Below are positions 60,042 to 64,000 of a DNA stretch of 64,000 bases, in pieces. The notes under the pieces were generated by a model that had not been told where the DNA came from, ran no database searches, and was given only the letters and a program-made list of their open reading frames with translations. Position 1 is the stretch's first letter. Every line of letters starts with the position of its first letter. The stretch comes from Malaya genurostris (lineage: Eukaryota > Arthropoda > Insecta > Diptera > Culicidae), in contig NC_080572.1 of assembly GCF_030247185.1 (NCBI RefSeq), forward strand, positions 39,471,383-39,535,382. Reading direction: 5' to 3'. The position numbers were made by a program, and so were the translations under genes.

Positions 60042-60470
60042 TTAAGTTTCTGTAAACAATTTATAAAAGCCCGATGATCTTGTGAAAAGCATGTCATGCT
60101 CGTTACCGGTCAGGGTTTTTTCCGACACCAAGGTACGCCCGATTTCCTGCTGAAATACACCACTGAATTTATCTGCTTGTATCATTATCGGCTCGTAAAC
60201 CACCTCGATATCGTCACCGTCTATCAATATTTGTGGTGGGAGGCGTAGTTCTGTCATGTATTTTGTTTTCGACGCAATTATAGTCAGCCCAATATGCTTA
60301 ATTTCGGCCCCGAAGTATGTTTCCATCATTTTCTCAAAGATACAGCTCACAATATCAACGTCGTCAGCGAAACAGAAAAGCTGTACGGACTTTCGAAAGA
60401 TCGTACCACTCGTGTCGATCATCAATCTTCGAATTACACATTTTGAGAAAAACTATCGATTTATTCGATT
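60042..60470 (-). pseudogene. Non-LTR reverse transcriptase fragment (FADD)
   Basis: The minus frame reads TSGTIFRKSVQLFCFADDVD, the catalytic palm motif of RT, then IGLTIIASKTKYMTELRL. This matches the 'K.Q.LLCFADDIDI ... KTKYM' segment of LINE-type RTs. About 127 codons are open. Nothing recognisable lies before or after, so it is an isolated fragment. The FADD motif itself is intact. Confidence 0.75.
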
Positions 60471-60837
60471 CTATCTTGGATAATCATCAAATTTCTGAAA
60501 CGTCGATATCAGGTGTTGTCCCGAAGAGACATAAATTCGAAAAATCGACTTTCTGGGACTAGGAATTGGCAAATTGACATGAGACTGATTGATCATTTAG
60601 GGGAATATTTCTAAAAACAATAAAACCATTTCCAATCAATTATAATACTGTTTTCATTTTTAGGTTAAATACATACCTCGAGTTGATTACCCATCAAACT
60701 GGAAAATGTTTGTGTAATTAACGGAGCTTTTTTGTGTGTCGTAAGATATGTAACTTTCACCCCTATTCCGTATTTCTATAATAAATTCATTTTGTGTTTC
60801 GATCGAATGTAGGGATGTTTATTATGCTTTAGAAGTA

Positions 60838-61660
60838 ATGATTCCAAGTTTTTGTCAATTATTATTGTCTCTCATGATCGTAAATAGATTATCATCCGCC
60901 GCAAATGATTCAACCACTGACCTGCAGTGGAATTGTCGAAGCATCATGCATAAAATTGATTCATTCAAAGTTTTATTGCATAGTCGAAAATGTCATGTAT
61001 TTGCTTTGTGCGAAACATGGCTTAAATCAAACATAGTTTTAAATTTTATTGACTTTAACTTTATACGTCTCGATAGAGACTCTTTGTATGGTGGAGAGCT
61101 TTTAAAAATTAAAAAAATGCTATTCCTTTTATAGATTAAACATTCCTTCGACTTCTAGTATAGAGGTTGTTGCTTGTCAAATAAACATTAAAGGAAAAGG
61201 CATTCGGTTTATATTCCTCTAAGAGCATAAGTAGGACAGCGACAGCAAAATGAAATGATTGAAGCCCTCCCTGCTCCACGATTGATTCTGGGAGATTTCA
61301 ATTCGCACGGAATTATGTGAGGTTCCGTTTACAATGATAACAGATCATCTTTGATATATAATATTTGCGTCAATTTTAACATGACAGTATTACATATGGG
61401 TAGCATGACACGGATTCATATACCTCCTGCAAGTCCAAGTGCATTAGATTTATCTCTTTGCTCGACTTCAATTTGACTAGATTGCACCTGGAAAACATTT
61501 CCAGATTCACACGGTAGCGATCATTTACCAATCATCATCTCAATTAGCAGTAACAAAGGCATTACTAATTCAGTTAATATTCCTCATGATTTGACAAAAA
61601 ATATTTGTTGATGCACAATTGCATATGTCAGAAGACAAGTTAAGTGAGCTTAACTGTACG
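60838..61660 (+). pseudogene. I/LOA-like LINE, endonuclease part
   Basis: 60898-61134 reads LQWNCRSIMHKIDSFKVLLH, then CHVFALCETWLKSN and FIRLDRDSLYGG. Further frames continue SSIEVVACQINIKGKGIRF (61157-61215), LILGDFNSHG (near 61288) and SALDLSLCSTS, then SHGSDHLPIIISI (near 61515). These are the ordered blocks of an APE endonuclease, with the catalytic DFNSHG and SDH. Frameshifts break it several times. The same LINE appears to resume at 63392 with its RT, so 61661-63391 is probably a compound insertion or rearrangement. Confidence 0.85.
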
Positions 61661-62415
61661 TGAAGTAGAAATCGATCAACGTTATTATTCGATCAGTTTT
61701 ATTAGTAGTTCAGAGAGTTTGCGATTACATTCGTCTGCGATATAGGCTTTCCGGCATATTCTACGCAATATGCTTTCCGGTAGAGACAAACTTTGTTCAT
61801 ATAATAATGTACGCAGACTATATAAGGGCAGCGCAGATCAGTTCTATTACGGTATTACGATACTGTTTTATTACGGTATTACGGTACTGTGGTATTACGG
61901 TACTACAGTACTACGGTACTTTGATAGTACATTAATTTTACGTTATATTCGTCGTGATTGTCGTAGTCGTAATTCGATGCCGTCCAAGTATTGTCCTAGT
62001 TCGTTAAAATATATTAGTCAGTTAATCAAGAATAAACGCGTACCAGTTTATTACATCACATCCGAAGTGTTCCGCGGTGTCCCCATCCGTGCGAAAGCCG
62101 TGCCATGGCTTAATGTATTCGAAGTGTACGCAGTGCCCCAATCTGCACAAAAGCCGTCTCAGGCTTAAGTTGGAAGCCGTCCCAGACTTCATATTTACGT
62201 ACAATATAAACACGTAGGGTTCAGATGAGCCTCATCATAATCGTGTGGTGAGCGCCATCAATATTAACTGGATTAAATACCAAAGTAATATTTCAAGTGT
62301 CTTAAATTCAAAGGAAGAACTCCCCCACTTGAAGGATATGACTTGCTCGTTTGTTTTATTCTGGAGGCCGCAGAACAAGCCCAAACCAAATCCGACGACT
62401 AATAGAAGGTCTCTA
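61661..62415 (+). mobile_element. LTR-like segment
   Basis: 'tataagggcagcgcagatca' with an initiator-like 'cagttc' (near 61820-61845) is followed by 'cggtattac' repeats, then 'gaataaacgcg' as a possible polyadenylation signal near 62030. 'ccgtgccatggctta' / 'gccgtctcaggctta' repeats follow. This resembles a U3-R-U5 plus leader, but no gag/pol and no second LTR are seen. It is tentative. Confidence 0.35.
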
Positions 62416-63391
62416 ACATATCGGCTGAAAAGTTCGTATCGTTTCTATGAGAGGGCCCCACTAGAATTAAATCCATACCATTTTTAGTTAGTACCAACCT
62501 TCAAAAGATACGTGTATAAATTTGACAGCTGTCTGATTATTAGTTTGTGAGATATTTTGTTATTGTGAAAAAAATGGAAAAAAGGAATTTCGTGTGTTGA
62601 TGAAACACTACTTTATGATGAAAAAATGTGCCGCCGATACCAAATGGCTTGATGAGTGTTATCCAGACTCTGCACCGGGCGAAGCAACAATTCGTAAGTG
62701 GTTTGCAAAATTTCGTACTGGTCATATGAGCACCGAAGACGATGAACGCAGTGGACGTCCAAAAGAGGCTGTTACCGATGAAAACGTGAAAAAATCCACA
62801 AAATGATTTTCAATGACCGTAAAGTGAAGTTGATCGAGATAGCTGACACCCTAAAGATATCAAAGGAACGTGTTGGAGATATTCACGAATATTTGGATAT
62901 GAGAACGCTTTGTGCAAAATGGGTGCCGCGTGAGCCCACAATCGATCAAAAACAACAACGAATTGATGATTCTGAGCAGTGTTTGGAGCTGTTATATCGT
63001 AATAAAACCGATTGTTTTCGTCGATATATAACAATGGATGAAACATGGCTCCATCACTTTACTCCGGAGTCCAATCGACAGTCAGTTGAGTGGACTGCAC
63101 GCGATGAACCGAACCCAAAGCGTGGAAAGACTCAACAATCGGCCGGTAAGGTTATGGCGTCTGTATTTTGGGATTCGCATGGTATAATTTTCATCGACTA
63201 CCTTGAAAAGGAAAAAACCATCAACAGTGACTATTATATAGGAGCGTTTGAAGGACGAAATTTAAAAAAAAACGGCATCATTTGAAGAAGAAAAAAGTTT
63301 TGTTTCATCAAGACAATGCACCGTGTCACAAGTCGATGAAAACCATGCTGAAATTGAACGAATTGGGCTTCGAATTGCTCCCTCATCCACC
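62416..63391 (+). mobile_element. Himar1-like mariner, copy C, 3'-truncated
   Basis: The left end ACATATCGGCTG follows TA (62414-62415). The N-terminus runs through WFAKFRTGHMSTEDDERS (62594-62806). After a one-base loss, 62803-63285 reads LIEIADTLKISKERVG, then the first catalytic Asp in ITMDETWLHHFTPESNRQSV, and VMASVFWDSHGIIFIDYLEK. A second shift precedes VLFHQDNAPCHKSMKTM, with the second Asp. The sequence stops after ELLPHPP at 63391, before the third Asp, and LINE sequence follows directly. It keeps the catalytic core that copies A and B lack, but has lost the 3' end. Confidence 0.95.
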
Positions 63392-64000
63392 CTTGGTGGG
63401 ACAAAGAATGCTCAGATGCTAAACGCGCGAAACAAAATGCTTACAAGACGTTTTTAAAACAAGGAGGGGGAACTCCTCAGAATTTTGAAAAATTTTTGGT
63501 TTTAGAAACCAAGTACAAGAGCATACTTTGGGCCAAGAAATGTGACTATTCTAGACATTTTGTCGAAGGTTTGTCTAGAGCACTCTTTGGAACACAGTTT
63601 TGTTTCCGGAGAAATAAAGGGACGAATGATTGCCTTGCATTGCTTTCGTCTGACATACAAAATGCCTTCGCTCAAAAACAACAAATGGCATCTGTATTTT
63701 TGGACATAAAAGGAGCATTTGATTCAGTTTCCATTGATGTTCTTTCAGACAAGCTCCACCAATATGGACTTTCAGCGGTTATAAATAATTATTTGCACAA
63801 CCTTTTGTCAGAGAAGCGCATGTATTTTTGTGAACGTCATTGACAGCTGTATAGTAACCCCATGCACAGTAAGACACTTGACGTAGTTTCAGTTACTGGA
63901 CCCAAAGCTGTTAACCTGGAAAAAACATTGCAAGATACTCTAGACAACTTGTCTGTTTGGGCTGTTCATCTGGGTATCGAATTCTCTACGGAGAAAACAG
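63392..64000 (+). pseudogene. I/LOA-like LINE, reverse transcriptase part (continues past window)
   Basis: The frame from 63394 reads WWDKECSDAKRAKQNAYKTF, then CDYSRHFVEGLSRA. It jumps straight to FGTQFCFRRNKGTNDCLALL and SVFLDIKGAFDSVSI, the first catalytic Asp block of RT, so roughly the first RT motifs are deleted. After HQYGLSAVINNYLHNLLSEK and a stop at 63841, it resumes as VVSVTGPKAVNLEKTLQDTL, which normally follows the catalytic ADD motif; the ADD itself is missing. It is probably the same LINE as 60838-61660. Confidence 0.85.

Overview
This window is eukaryotic, AT-rich, mostly non-coding DNA from an insect, most likely a mosquito. The evidence is an insect-type calmodulin exon, Himar1-like mariners, tRNA-derived SINEs of a kind I know from mosquito genomes, and many copies of a ~155-bp repeat carrying phrases such as ACCGATTTTCACAAACTTAG and 'ctttctatatgagaaaggc'. 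The species cannot be fixed from the sequence alone. There are no operons, CRISPR arrays or bacterial signals.

Only one host gene can be named: calmodulin, on the minus strand. Coding exon 2 lies at 4181-4355. It holds the whole first EF-hand and the start of the second, with clean splice sites. A convincing exon 1, with a 5'UTR ending in ATG directly before a GTAAGC donor, lies at about 27454-27744. If both are right, intron 1 is about 23.1 kb. The remaining exons lie left of position 1, so the second intron is more than 4.1 kb.

Layout. 1-2130: dispersed 155-bp-type repeat, including a perfect-looking 345-bp tandem duplication. 3649-3888: a long inverted repeat in calmodulin intron 2. 4356-27453 (intron 1): a SINE, a decayed Tc1/mariner transposase gene, an internally deleted Himar1-like mariner, two LINE scraps, a nest of TIR elements (15968-17203, with a 9-bp-TSD MITE inside), two copies of a second mariner family (one split by a tRNA-SINE with a 12-bp TSD), a 410-bp MITE with an 8-bp TSD, and a decayed transposase split by a 1.08-kb TIR element. 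28-38 kb: mostly dispersed repeats and unassigned DNA, with one coding-looking ORF (29185-29478).

38684-42975 and 54846-57541 are two independent insertions of one retroposon family, each flanked by a 25-28-bp target-site duplication. The same places in both copies carry simple repeats: a 3' tail, a (TAATA)n tract and an (AAT)n tract. In the first copy the tail has grown to about 1.84 kb of apparently pure (ATGT)n. Both copies have in turn been hit by TA-flanked TIR elements.

43.7-53.8 kb: an (AT)n tract, a CR1/T1-like LINE interrupted by a 378-bp MITE, a 224-bp tandem duplication, a second deleted Himar1-like mariner, a 155-bp tandem trimer, and a hAT-like end beside another (TAATA)n tract. 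57.6-64 kb: a moderately GC-rich unassigned block, an RT fragment, and an I/LOA-like LINE (60838 to the window end) interrupted by an LTR-like segment and a third Himar1-like mariner.

No mobile element here looks able to move by itself. Each recognised transposase or RT has lost catalytic residues, a reading frame or a domain. The window is mainly a record of nested insertion around a calmodulin locus with long introns.
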